Shown: in pieces, positions 1 to 7,982 of the stretch
Layout of the letters: the number at the start of each line of letters is the position of its first letter
Numbering within the stretch: the stretch's first letter is position 1
Assembly: GCF_951793255.1 (NCBI RefSeq)
Contig: NZ_OX636706.1
Span: 372,001-436,000, forward strand
Origin: Desulfovibrio piger
GTDB taxonomy: Bacteria > Desulfobacterota > Desulfovibrionia > Desulfovibrionales > Desulfovibrionaceae
Length of the DNA: 64,000 nt
Reading direction: 5' to 3'
Notes under the pieces: model-generated
The model's input: only the letters and a program-made list of their open reading frames with translations
Told to the model about the DNA's origin: nothing
The model's database searches: none
Program-made: the position numbers and the translations under genes

Positions 1-348
1 GGCCAGCTCTTCGGCGCCCAGCATGCCCGCCCCCGTCACCAGCAGCGAGGCCACCACCATCCAGCAAAAGATGCAGGAGAAAAAGCGCCAGCCGTCGTCC
101 TCGTCCTCCTGGAAGCGCCGGGACAGCAGGGGGATGATGGTGATGGCCATGATGCCCCCGGCCAGCAGGTGGTTGATGATGTCCGGCACCACGAAGGCCG
201 CGAAGTACATGTCCGCTTCACTGCCCGCGCCGAACTGCCAGGAAATGACCTTGTCGCGCACCAGTCCCATGAGGCGGGACAGGATGGTGCTGGCGGCCAG
301 GATCAGGGCCGCCGCGCCCATGCGCTGTTTTTGCGAGAAAAAGCTCAT
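1..348 (-). CDS. murJ: MurJ/MviN lipid II flippase, N-terminal part (runs off window)
   Basis: The reading frame is open from an ATG at 348 to the window edge, so only about the first 116 residues are seen. They start MSFFSQKQRMGAAALILAAS and continue through a stretch resembling the MurJ/MviN N-terminus (LSRLMGLVRDKVISWQFGAG, then FVVPDIINHLLAGGIMAITI). In the family this is a multi-pass inner-membrane protein of the MOP superfamily that moves lipid II to the periplasmic face for peptidoglycan synthesis. The start overlaps the rnr stop by four bases (ATGA), so the two are very probably cotranscribed and translationally coupled. The remaining length cannot be judged here. Confidence 0.85.
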   Translation of the reverse strand, partial: MSFFSQKQRMGAAALILAASTILSRLMGLVRDKVISWQFGAGSEADMYFAAFVVPDIINHLLAGGIMAITIIPLLSRRFQEDEDDGWRFFSCIFCWMVVASLLVTGAGMLGAEELA

Positions 349-2756
349 CCGCGTCTCCCCCGTCCTGCGGGACGGCGAGTCCCGTGCCCGCCATCCCGGC
401 GGGCCTGTCCTTTGCCGCGCACGGGACGCTGCCCGTCGCGGTCACGGCCCTTGCGCTGATGCGGCAATTTGGCATGACGGGCCGGAGCCTTGCCCGGTCG
501 TCCCTGCCGCCCGCGCGACACACGTCCGCCGCGGCGGGCCGCCACGCCCAGCTCCGTGGGCAGCAGGCGGATCTCCAGACGGCCGCTGTGCACTTCGGCC
601 AGCACCACCTCGAGGGACTGGCCCATGCTCCAGCACAGGCCCGAGCGCTGCCCCACCAGACACTGGCGGCGGGCATCGAAGTCGTACCAGTCGTCGCCCA
701 GATCCTCCACGCGGATCATGCCCTCCACGGGCATCTCGCTCAGTTCCACGAACAGGCCGAATTCATTGACACCGGCCACCACGCCCCTAAAGCGCTCGCC
801 CACGCGGCCCTCAAGGGCCATGCAGGCCAGACGCCGGGCCATCTCGCGCTCGCAGTCCAGGGCCTCCCGCTCGCGCCGGTTGAGCTGGTCAGCCACGCGC
901 AACAGCTTCTGCCCGGCAGGCAGGGCACCGCCGTACAGCCCCAGGCTGGCCTTGAGCGCCCGATGCACCAGCAGGTCGGCATAACGGCGGATGGGCGAGG
1001 TGAAGTGGCAGTACGCACGGGACGCCAGACCGAAGTGCCCTTCGTTCTCCGGCTGGTAGCGGGCCTGGGGCATGGCCCGCAGGCACAGGCGCCCCACCAG
1101 GAACTCCCTGTCCGAACCCTGCACGTCCCGCAGGATGCCCTGCAGGGCCGAGGCCGCGGGCTTCACGGGCACCAGTTCGGGGTCGATGGCTTCCAGGGAG
1201 TCGAACAGGCTCTCCAGCCGCTCGGGATCGGGCTGGGGATGCACGCGATAGAGGAAAGGCTCCTTCGGGGCCCCCTCCGGGCTGCCGTCGGCTTTCAGGC
1301 CGCCCAGATGACGGGCCACGGCCTCGTTGGCCGCGATCATGAATTCTTCGATGAGGCGGTGGGCGTCGTGGCGCACACGGCGGGACACGCGCAGCAGGCG
1401 GCCCTTGTCGTCAAAGCCGTATTCCGGTTCCGGCAGGTCGAAATCCAGGCTGCCCCGGCGCTGCCGGGCCTCACGCAGGCAACGGTACAGTTCGAAAGCC
1501 GTCTCCAGCATGTCCAGCACTTCCTGCCCGCGCGGTCCGGCGGCCAGCGCGGCACGGGCCTGCTCGTCCCTGTCCAGCAGGCAGGCCTTGACCTGATCGT
1601 AGGTCAGGCGGGCCGCCGAACGCATGACCACCGCCGCGAAGCGCGGCCTGCCCGGCTGCCCGGTGGCGGAAAAGGGGATCTCGGCCAGCATGGCCAGCCG
1701 GTCTTCGTCAGGACGCAGGCTGCACAGGCCGTCGCACAGGGCGGGCGGCAGCATGGGCTCCACCGACGTGGGGAAATACCAGGAATTGCCGCGCGCCAGG
1801 GCTTCGGTATCCAGCGCCGAGCGCGGGCGCACATAATGGCTCACGTCGGCGATGGCCACACGCAGGAGCCAGCCCCCGCCGGGACGGGCCTCCACCTGCA
1901 CGGCATCGTCGAAGTCGCGGGCATCGGCGCCGTCGATGGTCACCAGCGGCAATGCGCGCACGTCCTCGCGCCCGGCCATGTCGGCATGCTGGGGCGCGGA
2001 CGGCAGGGCGTCGGCCTCGGCCTGGACCCGGGGCGGGAACTCCCGCGGTACCTCGTGATTGAGTTTGACCAGATCCTCCTGCACGGCGATGTCGTCTTCC
2101 CGGCCCACGGCCTGCAGCAGACGGGCCTGCCAGAGGTCGGCGGCCAGACGTTTTTCCGGCGCCACCAGCAGCAGCGAGCCGCCGGAGGGGCGCTCCATGT
2201 CCCCGGGCAGCTCCACGCTGACATCGAAGGGCATGCGGCTGTCCGCCGGACGGCACAGCGCGCGGCGTCCGGTCACATGGATCACGTGCACGGGCACCTC
2301 GCGGCAGCCGCGCTCCAGCACCTCCACGATGCGGCCTTCCTGGCTCTTGCCGCGGGCATGCGAACGCGGCGACAGGGCCACACGCACCATGTCCTGATGC
2401 CAGGCATCGCCCGCCTGCAGGGGGTGGATGAAGATGTCCGGGCCGGTCACCTGCCCGTTGTCGCCCAGGGGCGTCACGAAACCGCCCGCGCCGCTGCGCA
2501 GGGCCATGTAGCGGCCGCGCACCTGGCGCAGGCCGTCGGCACGGGCCCAGAGCCCGCCCTGCAGGCGCACCAGCCGGCCTTCGTCAGCCAGGGCATAGAG
2601 CTGGTCTTCCAGTATCTTGCGGGCCGCACGCGGCAGGCCCGTGACCCGCAGCAGGGCATCCAGGCGCAGGGGACGGTTCTGTTCATGGAAGATCTCCAGC
2701 AGCTCGGCGTCATCAAGACCGGCCGGGAGATCGAAGTAGTTGTTTTTCTTGCTCAT
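345..2756 (-). CDS. rnr: Ribonuclease R (RNB-family 3'-5' exoribonuclease)
   Basis: 803 residues, the usual length for RNase R. It would degrade structured RNA 3' to 5' in the cytoplasm. The N-terminal helix-turn-helix-like and cold-shock-type RNA-binding segments precede the RNB catalytic domain, whose aspartate-rich metal-binding motif (DGADARDFDDAV) lies near residues 275-285. An S1 domain (RFRGVVAGVNEFGLFVELSE) follows near residue 650, then a basic, Arg/Gly/Lys-rich tail. I chose the ATG at 2756 (MSKKNNYF) because an AAGGAT ribosome site sits just before it; an in-frame ATG at 2873 adds 39 residues that look non-coding. The gene overlaps murJ by four bases. Confidence 0.93.
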   Translation of the reverse strand: MSKKNNYFDLPAGLDDAELLEIFHEQNRPLRLDALLRVTGLPRAARKILEDQLYALADEGRLVRLQGGLWARADGLRQVRGRYMALRSGAGGFVTPLGDNGQVTGPDIFIHPLQAGDAWHQDMVRVALSPRSHARGKSQEGRIVEVLERGCREVPVHVIHVTGRRALCRPADSRMPFDVSVELPGDMERPSGGSLLLVAPEKRLAADLWQARLLQAVGREDDIAVQEDLVKLNHEVPREFPPRVQAEADALPSAPQHADMAGREDVRALPLVTIDGADARDFDDAVQVEARPGGGWLLRVAIADVSHYVRPRSALDTEALARGNSWYFPTSVEPMLPPALCDGLCSLRPDEDRLAMLAEIPFSATGQPGRPRFAAVVMRSAARLTYDQVKACLLDRDEQARAALAAGPRGQEVLDMLETAFELYRCLREARQRRGSLDFDLPEPEYGFDDKGRLLRVSRRVRHDAHRLIEEFMIAANEAVARHLGGLKADGSPEGAPKEPFLYRVHPQPDPERLESLFDSLEAIDPELVPVKPAASALQGILRDVQGSDREFLVGRLCLRAMPQARYQPENEGHFGLASRAYCHFTSPIRRYADLLVHRALKASLGLYGGALPAGQKLLRVADQLNRREREALDCEREMARRLACMALEGRVGERFRGVVAGVNEFGLFVELSEMPVEGMIRVEDLGDDWYDFDARRQCLVGQRSGLCWSMGQSLEVVLAEVHSGRLEIRLLPTELGVAARRGGRVSRGRQGRPGKAPARHAKLPHQRKGRDRDGQRPVRGKGQARRDGGHGTRRPAGRGRRG

Positions 2757-2855
2757 AGATCCTTGTACGCCGCACAGGGCGACGATGTTTGCACAAAGTG
2801 TCCGTCCGTCCTGCATACGGGCCCCGGGCCCGCTTGTCAAAGCCGGCAAGACACA

Positions 2856-2887
2856 AGAGGGGCGGAAGGTCACCCTTCCGCCCCTCT
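2856..2887. repeat. Perfect 14-bp hairpin between the Bax-inhibitor gene and rnr
   Basis: AGAGGGGCGGAAGG (2856-2869) is mirrored by CCTTCCGCCCCTCT (2874-2887) around a 4-base loop. It lies in the 280-bp gap downstream of the membrane protein gene and upstream of rnr, both leftward. No T-run follows on either strand, so it may be a weak terminator, an mRNA-end stabiliser or part of the rnr leader. Confidence 0.5.
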
Positions 2888-3036
2888 GTCATATCATCGG
2901 AGTGGCCGCTCCACAGGCGGCCATCCATCCTGCGCCCCTTCCGCTACTGCAGCTTTCCCGCCAATACAGGGCGCGGGATCTTCCCTCTTTCCCCTCATGT
3001 GCGGGCGGAGAAGGAGGGCGTAAAAAGCCTTTCCCG

Positions 3037-3735
3037 CTAGTCGCGGTTGCCGCCGAACAGACGCAGCAGCATCAGGAACAGGTTGATGAAGTCCAGATAC
3101 AGTTCCAGGGCGCCCAGCAGGGCACCGCGGCGCATGGCCGTGGCGTCGTCCACAGGAGCGTTCATCCCGAAGGCGCGCAGCTTCTGGGTGTCATAGGCGG
3201 TGAGGCCGGTGAAGATCAGCACGCCGATGCAGCTGATGACGAAGTCCATCATGCTGCTGGCCAGGAAGATGTTGACGATGGACGCGATGATGATGCCGAA
3301 CAGGCCCATCATCAGGAAGTTGCCCATGCCGGTCAGGTCACGCTTGGTCACCGTGCCGTACACCGACATGGCCAGGAAGGTGCCCGTGGCCGTCAGGAAG
3401 GCATTGGCGATGGAACCGATGGGATAGACCACGAAGATGCTGGACAGGGTCAGGCCGGTCAGGGCCGAATAGGCGATGAACACCGCCGTGGCCGTGGTGG
3501 CCGACATTTTGTGGATGGCGGCGCCCAGGGCGATGACCATGCCGAACTGGGCCACGATGAGGGCGATCATGATCACCATGTTGCCCAGGATGGCCATCTG
3601 CAGGTCGGGGCTGGACGCCACGGCAAAGGCCGTCACGGCCGTGATGGCCAGACCGGCGGTCATCCACATGTAGACCTGGCGCATATAGATGGAAACGGCG
3701 CTCACAGCGCTTTGCGCAATGGTACGAACAGTCAT
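3037..3735 (-). CDS. Bax inhibitor-1/YccA family membrane protein
   Basis: 232 residues with about seven hydrophobic segments from residue 25 to the C-terminus, the size and layout of the TMBIM/BI-1 (YccA, YbhL) family. The conserved late part LTAYDTQKLRAFG followed by a GALELYLDFINLFLMLLRLFG helix is typical of the family. Members are inner-membrane proteins; some are pH-sensitive calcium leak channels and YccA modulates FtsH, but nothing here fixes the role. The start at 3735 has a GGAGG-like site upstream (rightward bases 3740-3747). A likely promoter lies at 3796-3823. Confidence 0.88.
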   Translation of the reverse strand: MTVRTIAQSAVSAVSIYMRQVYMWMTAGLAITAVTAFAVASSPDLQMAILGNMVIMIALIVAQFGMVIALGAAIHKMSATTATAVFIAYSALTGLTLSSIFVVYPIGSIANAFLTATGTFLAMSVYGTVTKRDLTGMGNFLMMGLFGIIIASIVNIFLASSMMDFVISCIGVLIFTGLTAYDTQKLRAFGMNAPVDDATAMRRGALLGALELYLDFINLFLMLLRLFGGNRD

Positions 3736-3795
3736 GTTTTTCCTCCGGGATTTGGCCGCGCGGCATGCACGGCCGTACTTTCATTCCTTGCTTAA

Positions 3796-3823
3796 CATAT
3801 AGGGATATGGCGCGCAAAAGCAA
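3796..3823 (-). promoter_or_regulatory. Candidate sigma-70 promoter for the BI-1 family gene
   Basis: Read leftward, TTGCTT (3823-3818) and TATATG (3801-3796) are 16 bases apart, in an AT-rich patch of an otherwise GC-rich gap, about 60 bases before the start codon at 3735. Match to consensus is moderate. Confidence 0.45.
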
Positions 3824-4090
3824 GTCCCGGCCGGGCCAGGCTGCCGGTCATGGCCCCATGATCCCGGGAAGGAAGCCCTCGCTCCCCTGACGGGCCGGCA
3901 GGAGCCACCGGCGGACGGGATGAGAACCGTTTCCCGTTCCTGCCGCACGGGCTCCGTCCGGGCCTGATGCTCCCGCACCGTCCGGCCTCCCCCATCGCAG
4001 AAGGGCCGTTCCTATCCTGAGCCCCTCCGTCTGCGGGTTTCCGGCCTCCCCTTCCCTTGCCGCTCCCTCCGGCACATGCTACCGTGCGCC

Positions 4091-4113
4091 TGTCGCACCG
4101 GCATGGTGCGACA
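4091..4113. promoter_or_regulatory. Perfect inverted repeat just upstream of the cyclophilin gene
   Basis: TGTCGCACC (4091-4099) and GGTGCGACA (4105-4113) are exact reverse complements around five bases, ending 21 bases before the start codon at 4135. It could be an operator or a leader hairpin; no regulator is identified. Confidence 0.45.
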
Positions 4114-4134
4114 GATCATCAAGGAGAACCCTTC

Positions 4135-4731
4135 ATGAAGAAATTCACTCTCTTCACCCGTCTGCTGCCCGTCCTGCTGCTGGCCTGCGCCCTGCTGGCC
4201 GCCCCCCAGGACATCCGCGCCCAGGGCCCGGACCCCGTCGTCAAACTGGAGACCAGCATGGGCGACATCCTCGTGCGTCTGGATGCCCGCAAGGCTCCCA
4301 TGACCACGGCCAACTTTCTGGAATACGTCAAGGCCGGCCAGTATGACGGCACCATCTTCCACCGCGTCATCAAGGACTTCATGATCCAGGGCGGCGGCAT
4401 GACCGCCAGCCTGCGCGAAAAGACCACCCGCGCCCCCATCAAGAACGAAGCCGACAACGGCCTGCGCAACCGCAAGTACACCATCGCCATGGCCCGTACT
4501 TCCGACCCGCATTCGGCCACGGCCCAGTTCTTCATCAACGTCAAGGACAACAGCTTCCTCGACCACCGCAGCAAGGACCCGCAGGGCTGGGGCTATGCCG
4601 TGTTCGGCAAGGTCATCCGCGGCCAGGACGTGGTGGACCAGATCGCGGCCGTCAAGACCGGCAGCCGCGGCTACTACGAAGACGTGCCCATGCAGCCCGT
4701 CATCATCAAGCGCGCCACCATCGTGGAATAA
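4135..4731 (+). CDS. Periplasmic cyclophilin-type peptidyl-prolyl isomerase
   Basis: 198 residues. A signal peptide ([20 protein letters not shown], cut near QDIRA-QG) precedes one cyclophilin domain. Hallmarks are [14 protein letters not shown] (the catalytic Arg and the Phe/Met pocket), [13 protein letters not shown] and YAVFGKV. It should catalyse cis-trans isomerisation of Xaa-Pro bonds in the periplasm, like PpiA. The ATG at 4135 follows AAGGAGAA closely; the frame is open further upstream to 4057, but that extension has no ribosome site and would bury the signal peptide. It is followed by a family-A hairpin repeat and a bidirectional terminator facing ruvC. Confidence 0.92.
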   Translation: MKKFTLFTRLLPVLLLACALLAAPQDIRAQGPDPVVKLETSMGDILVRLDARKAPMTTANFLEYVKAGQYDGTIFHRVIKDFMIQGGGMTASLREKTTRAPIKNEADNGLRNRKYTIAMARTSDPHSATAQFFINVKDNSFLDHRSKDPQGWGYAVFGKVIRGQDVVDQIAAVKTGSRGYYEDVPMQPVIIKRATIVE

Positions 4732-4757
4732 ATGGTATAAGCGGGAAAAGAGATGCA

Positions 4758-4865
4758 GGGGGAGGGAAACCTTTTCGGGGAAAAGGTTCTCCCTCCCCCA
4801 CACCCCCTCCCTTCCAAAACCTTTTGTTCAGGTCGGTATAGAAAGTCCCCGTCGCTGGCTGGCGG
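4758..4865 (+). repeat. Dispersed hairpin repeat, family A copy 1
   Basis: A long stem-loop (GGGGGAGGGaAACCTTTT at 4758-4775 with its complement at 4781-4799) is followed by a C-rich stretch, CCAAAACCTTTT, TTCAGGTC (4827-4834) and GAAAGTCCCC plus GTCGCTGGCTGGCGG (4841-4865). Related copies are at 23924-24037 and 61491-61569, both on the other strand. Here it lies just after the cyclophilin gene and reads the same way, so it probably acts as a terminator or 3'-end element. Confidence 0.75.
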
Positions 4866-4936
4866 GCGAGGATATCGGGAAACAGGACGCCCGCTATTCT
4901 TCCAGCCTACCTACCAGAGAACCTGACATGACCATC

Positions 4937-4974
4937 GCACAAAAAAAGACGCCACATGGCGTCTTTTTTTGTGC
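4937..4974. terminator. Bidirectional terminator between ppi and ruvC
   Basis: GCAC-A7-GACGCC (4937-4953), loop ACAT, GGCGTC-T7-GTGC (4958-4974). The stem has T-runs on the 3' side in both directions, fitting two convergent genes. Confidence 0.8.
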
Positions 4975-5057
4975 CTGATAAAGCGCGTTTGGGGGAGGAT
5001 GGGGGCTTGGGGGAAGGAACCCCCTTTTCGCGCCAGAGAAAGGGAGTTCCTTCCCCC
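4974..5057 (-). repeat. Dispersed hairpin repeat, family B copy 1
   Basis: Read leftward: a stem of GGGGGAAGGAAC (5057-5046) pairing with GTTCCTTCCCCC (5020-5009), a C-rich tail with CCCCCATCC, and a terminal GCGCGCTTTATCAGG-like block (bases 4987-4974). The same arrangement recurs rightward at 61034-61178. It lies directly after ruvC and points the same way. Confidence 0.65.
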
Positions 5058-5082
5058 AACAAACAATAGAACTTCCAACGCC

Positions 5083-5595
5083 TCAGCGCCGGGCCAGGAG
5101 CTTCAGGCGGCGCATGGTCAAATGGCAGATGGCCACGGCCAGGGCATCCGTGGTGTCCAGGGCCCAGCCCTCGCCACGCACGTTGAGCAGACGCCGCACC
5201 ATGAAGGCCACCTGTTCCTTTTCCGCGCGGCCGGTGCCCACCACGGATTTTTTGACCAGCGTGGGCTCGTAATCGCTCACCGGTACCCTGTGCGCGGCGC
5301 AGGCGGCCACGGCCACACCGCGGGCCTGGCCCAGCTTGAGGGCGCTGGCCGCGTTCTTGGCCGTGAAGACCTGCTCGATGGCGGCCTCCTGCGGCCGGTA
5401 ACGGCCCACCACGTCCGCCAGCTGCCGGTAGATGACGGCCAGCCGCTGGGAAAATTCCTTTTCACCGCTGGAGGTGGTGCGGATGATGCCGCAATCCACC
5501 AGGCGCAGCACACCGGACTGTTCCGCGATGATGCCCCAGCCCGTACGCTGGGAGCCGGGGTCGACCCCCAGGACCACAAGAGGAGTGTCTGCCAT
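5083..5595 (-). CDS. ruvC: Crossover junction endodeoxyribonuclease RuvC
   Basis: 170 residues, the normal RuvC size. The acidic catalytic residues are in place: D12 in VLGVDPGSQRTGWG, E74 in AAIEQVF, and D147/D150 in ALDTTDALAVAICH. It resolves Holliday junctions with RuvAB during recombinational repair. The ATG at 5595 (MADTPLVV) has a GGAGAG ribosome site; an in-frame upstream ATG at 5652 would start inside the terminator hairpin. yebC lies upstream on the same strand, the common yebC-ruvC order, but a terminator separates them here. Confidence 0.95.
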   Translation of the reverse strand: MADTPLVVLGVDPGSQRTGWGIIAEQSGVLRLVDCGIIRTTSSGEKEFSQRLAVIYRQLADVVGRYRPQEAAIEQVFTAKNAASALKLGQARGVAVAACAAHRVPVSDYEPTLVKKSVVGTGRAEKEQVAFMVRRLLNVRGEGWALDTTDALAVAICHLTMRRLKLLARR

Positions 5596-5607
5596 AGCTC
5601 TCCATAG

Positions 5608-5639
5608 AAAAAAAGCCCGGCACTCAGGGAATGCCGGGC
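5608..5639 (-). terminator. Rho-independent terminator after yebC, in front of ruvC
   Basis: GCCCGGCA/TGCCGGGC stem (5615-5622 with 5632-5639), 9-base loop, followed leftward by seven T (5614-5608). It ends only about a dozen bases before the ruvC start codon, so it would separate or attenuate ruvC from yebC. Confidence 0.8.
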
Positions 5640-5683
5640 AAAAAACGGACATCTGCCGCCCGGAGGGGCGGGAACGTACCGGA

Positions 5684-6421
5684 CTAGTCCATATCCATGT
5701 CTTCGGGGAAGTCGGCGTTGGCGTAGACGTTCTGCACGTCGTCGTTGTCGTCCAGGGCTTCCATGAGACGGATGACCTTCTGGGCGGCTTCGGCGTCCAC
5801 GGCCACCAGGTTCTGGGGCACCATGGCCAGTTCGGCGGACTGCATGGTCACACCGGCGGATTCCAGAGCGTCGCGCACGGCCGCGAAGTCGGCCATGGCG
5901 GTCTGGAGGGTCCAGACATCTTCATCGTCGATGACGTCGTCGGCGCCGGCTTCCATGGCCACTTCCATCATCTGGTCTTCGGTGTAGGCGGCCTTGTCCA
6001 CGGTGATGACGCCCTTGCGGTCGAACATCCAGCTCACGCTGCCGTCGGTGCCCAGGCTGCCGCCGTGCTTGGTGAACAGGTGACGCACTTCGGCCACGGT
6101 GCGGTTCTTGTTGTCGGTGGCCACTTCCACCATGATGGCGATACCGGCGGGACCGTAACCTTCGTAGAAGCATTCGGTCAGATCGCCGCCCGCATCTTCA
6201 CCGGTACCCTTGCGGATGGCGGCTTCGATCTTGTCCTTGGGCAGGTTCACGGCCTTGGCAGCGGCAATGGCGGCACGCAGACGAGGGTTGCCCGCCGGAT
6301 CGCCACCGTTCTTGGCAGCGATGATGATTTCCTTGGCGGCCTTGGTGAAAACCTTGCCGCGCTTGGCGTCCTGACGGCCCTTGCGGTGCTGGATATTGGC
6401 CCATTTGCTGTGCCCAGACAT
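5684..6421 (-). CDS. yebC: YebC/PmpR family protein
   Basis: 245 residues, full length. The start [20 protein letters not shown] and the central segment [20 protein letters not shown] are signatures of the YebC/TACO1 family. Members were long described as DNA-binding regulators; recent work on several links them to relief of ribosome stalling on proline stretches. The ATG at 6421 follows GGGAGG at good spacing. It sits between rlmE and ruvC on the same strand; a terminator follows the gene. Confidence 0.93.
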   Translation of the reverse strand: MSGHSKWANIQHRKGRQDAKRGKVFTKAAKEIIIAAKNGGDPAGNPRLRAAIAAAKAVNLPKDKIEAAIRKGTGEDAGGDLTECFYEGYGPAGIAIMVEVATDNKNRTVAEVRHLFTKHGGSLGTDGSVSWMFDRKGVITVDKAAYTEDQMMEVAMEAGADDVIDDEDVWTLQTAMADFAAVRDALESAGVTMQSAELAMVPQNLVAVDAEAAQKVIRLMEALDDNDDVQNVYANADFPEDMDMD

Positions 6422-6592
6422 AAAACCTCCCAAAACTCGGAGAATGTAAAAGGTGAAAAAAGACAGACGGCCTTGCGGCGCGTCCGTTCCCTGCCCAGGA
6501 TACCGGGACATCCCGGCGGCGGGAGCACGCTTCCGGCCCCTCCGGGCGCGCACGCGGGTGCAGCGGCCCGGACAGCGGAGGATGGGACGCCC

Positions 6593-7255
6593 CTAAAGGA
6601 CGCCGGGCTCCTGTCCGGTGTCGGCGGCTCCGTCCGTGCCCGCATCCTGTGCGGCAGGACGCGCCTCGGCCTTGAACCCCATGCCCACGAAGAAGGTCTC
6701 CTTGCTCTCGGCTCGGGAGCTCTTGGGCTTGAAGGATTTGACGGCCTTGAAGGCGCGACGCATGGGCTGGAGCATCTCCTGGATGTCCGGCCCCATGAAA
6801 ATCTTGACGATGAAGCTGCCGCCGGGTTTGAGGTGCAGGCGCGCCACTTCCAGGGCCTCGCAGGCCAGCTCGAGCGAACGGGCCTGGTCCGTGAACTTGG
6901 TCCCGGTGGTACGGGGCGCCATGTCGCTCATGACCACGTCGAACGGCCCCATCTCGCGCAGGCGGGCTTCAAAGGCATCGGAACGGTTGAACACGTCCTC
7001 CTGCATGAAGGTGACCTGCGGCGGAAAGGCGGTCTCCGTGGTCTGGATGTCGCAGCCCAGCACGAGCCCGCGCTGGCCCACCTTTTCGGCAGCACCCAGC
7101 GACCACGAGCCCGGAGCCGCGCCCAGATCCAGAACGCGCATCCCCTGGCGGAAGAGCTTGAACTTCGCGTCCAGTTCCTTGAGCTTGTACACGGAACGGG
7201 CCGGATAATTCTCGCGCTTGGCCTTGAGAAAATAATGATCCCGATATTCCTTCAT
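6593..7255 (-). CDS. rlmE: 23S rRNA 2'-O-methyltransferase RlmE (FtsJ/RrmJ)
   Basis: 220 residues. SAM-binding motif I is VLDLGAAPGSW (41-51); the catalytic tetrad region includes SDMAPRTTG (Asp), KIFMGPD (Lys) and the late KPKSSRAESKETFFVGMGFK (Glu). It methylates U2552 of 23S rRNA in the large subunit. The C-terminal 20 residues (ARPAAQDAGTDGAADTGQEP) are a low-complexity extension relative to E. coli RlmE. In many bacteria rlmE sits beside ftsH; here its neighbour is yebC. Confidence 0.92.
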   Translation of the reverse strand: MKEYRDHYFLKAKRENYPARSVYKLKELDAKFKLFRQGMRVLDLGAAPGSWSLGAAEKVGQRGLVLGCDIQTTETAFPPQVTFMQEDVFNRSDAFEARLREMGPFDVVMSDMAPRTTGTKFTDQARSLELACEALEVARLHLKPGGSFIVKIFMGPDIQEMLQPMRRAFKAVKSFKPKSSRAESKETFFVGMGFKAEARPAAQDAGTDGAADTGQEPGVL

Positions 7256-7718
7256 AGTGACACCAGCGGGCTTCTATAGCGTTTTTTTTCGCGGTAGCCA
7301 AGCCCCACAGGGGCGGCCCGGCCGATTTTTTTCAGGGATGGCGGAAGGAGAGGACCCGGGGATGCCACGGTCTTTGTCCGGCGTGGCGTGAGGGTTGCCG
7401 GCCGGAAGACACGGCCCGGGGATGCCCCTGTGTCCTGGCGGGCAGGGCGTTGGTATACCAGCCTGCTTCGGAGCGCCCCTGCTTTCCCGCAGGCGTTCCG
7501 GGAAAGCCGGAGCTCGCCTGCCCGCATACCAAGGAGAAAACGCTCTGGAACCAACCGGAGCGAGCGGCGGACATGACGACCTCCCCACCCTGGCGGTCAC
7601 TGGTGCAAGCATGTCATCCTGCTTGCCGGAGCCGGATTCATAGCTGACCGGCCCTTGCACGCCACGGATATCAGGCCCCTCTCTCCTGATCGACGGGCGG
7701 CCTGTGCACAAAAAAGAC
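7256..7718. other. Intergenic region upstream of tRNA-Ala, no gene seen
   Basis: About 460 bp between the rlmE start and the tRNA promoter. Several short open frames cross it on both strands but none has a ribosome site, conserved domain or normal amino-acid mix. No clear terminator or RNA was recognised. Confidence 0.4.
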
Positions 7719-7747
7719 TTGACCGCAGCAGATGAATGGCATACATA
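7719..7747 (+). promoter_or_regulatory. Sigma-70 promoter of tRNA-Ala
   Basis: TTGACC (7719-7724), 17-base spacer, TACATA (7742-7747). The predicted start, near 7754, is about 24 bases before the mature tRNA 5' end. Confidence 0.65.
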
Positions 7748-7777
7748 CCTCGCTACGCCGCGTTGTGGCGTCCATGT

Positions 7778-7853
7778 GGGGAAGTAGCTCAGCTGGGAGA
7801 GCATCGCCTTCGCAAGGCGGGGGTCGGGAGTTCAAGTCTCCTCTTCTCCACCA
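7778..7853 (+). tRNA. tRNA-Ala, anticodon CGC
   Basis: A complete 76-nt cloverleaf with encoded CCA. Acceptor GGGGAAG (7778-7784) pairs with CTTCTCC (7843-7849); D arm 7787-7802; anticodon stem-loop 7804-7820 with CGC at 7811-7813; T arm 7826-7842 with loop TTCAAGT. The third acceptor pair is G3-U70, the alanine identity element, which agrees with the anticodon (reads GCG). It borders the polysaccharide locus. Confidence 0.96.
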
Positions 7854-7865
7854 CAAGGAAGACTA

Positions 7866-7896
7866 GGGGTTACGGTGATGAGCTGTGACCCCTTTT
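7866..7896 (+). terminator. Terminator after tRNA-Ala
   Basis: GGGGTTAC (7866-7873) pairs with GTGACCCC (7885-7892), with one G-U pair, followed by TTTT. It would end the tRNA transcript before the gmd gene. Confidence 0.65.
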
Positions 7897-7982
7897 CTGT
7901 TATCATTGTATATGTTATTTGATGGCAATGGCCCAGCTAGCCACTTCATACTACGATTTTTTAACGGGCAGATACGAATTTC

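Larger units (their letters stand above)
3736..4134. other. Divergent intergenic region, no gene seen
   Basis: About 400 bp between the leftward BI-1 gene and the rightward cyclophilin gene. It holds a candidate leftward promoter (3796-3823) and a perfect inverted repeat at 4091-4113. Short open frames in 3780-4075 have arginine/proline-rich translations with no recognisable domain and no ribosome sites, so I treat them as chance. Confidence 0.5.

Noticed and set aside
2757-2873. N-terminal extension of RNase R to 2873
   Set aside because: The added residues cross the 2856 hairpin, have no family similarity, and a good ribosome site serves the ATG at 2756.
384-3023. Very long open frame opposite rnr
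   Set aside because: It is the antisense shadow of a GC-rich gene: translation is His/Gln/Ala/Gly-rich with no domain, and rnr on the other strand has all catalytic motifs.
7274-7804. Leftward frames upstream of and into tRNA-Ala
   Set aside because: They run into the tRNA, have no ribosome site and no conserved features.
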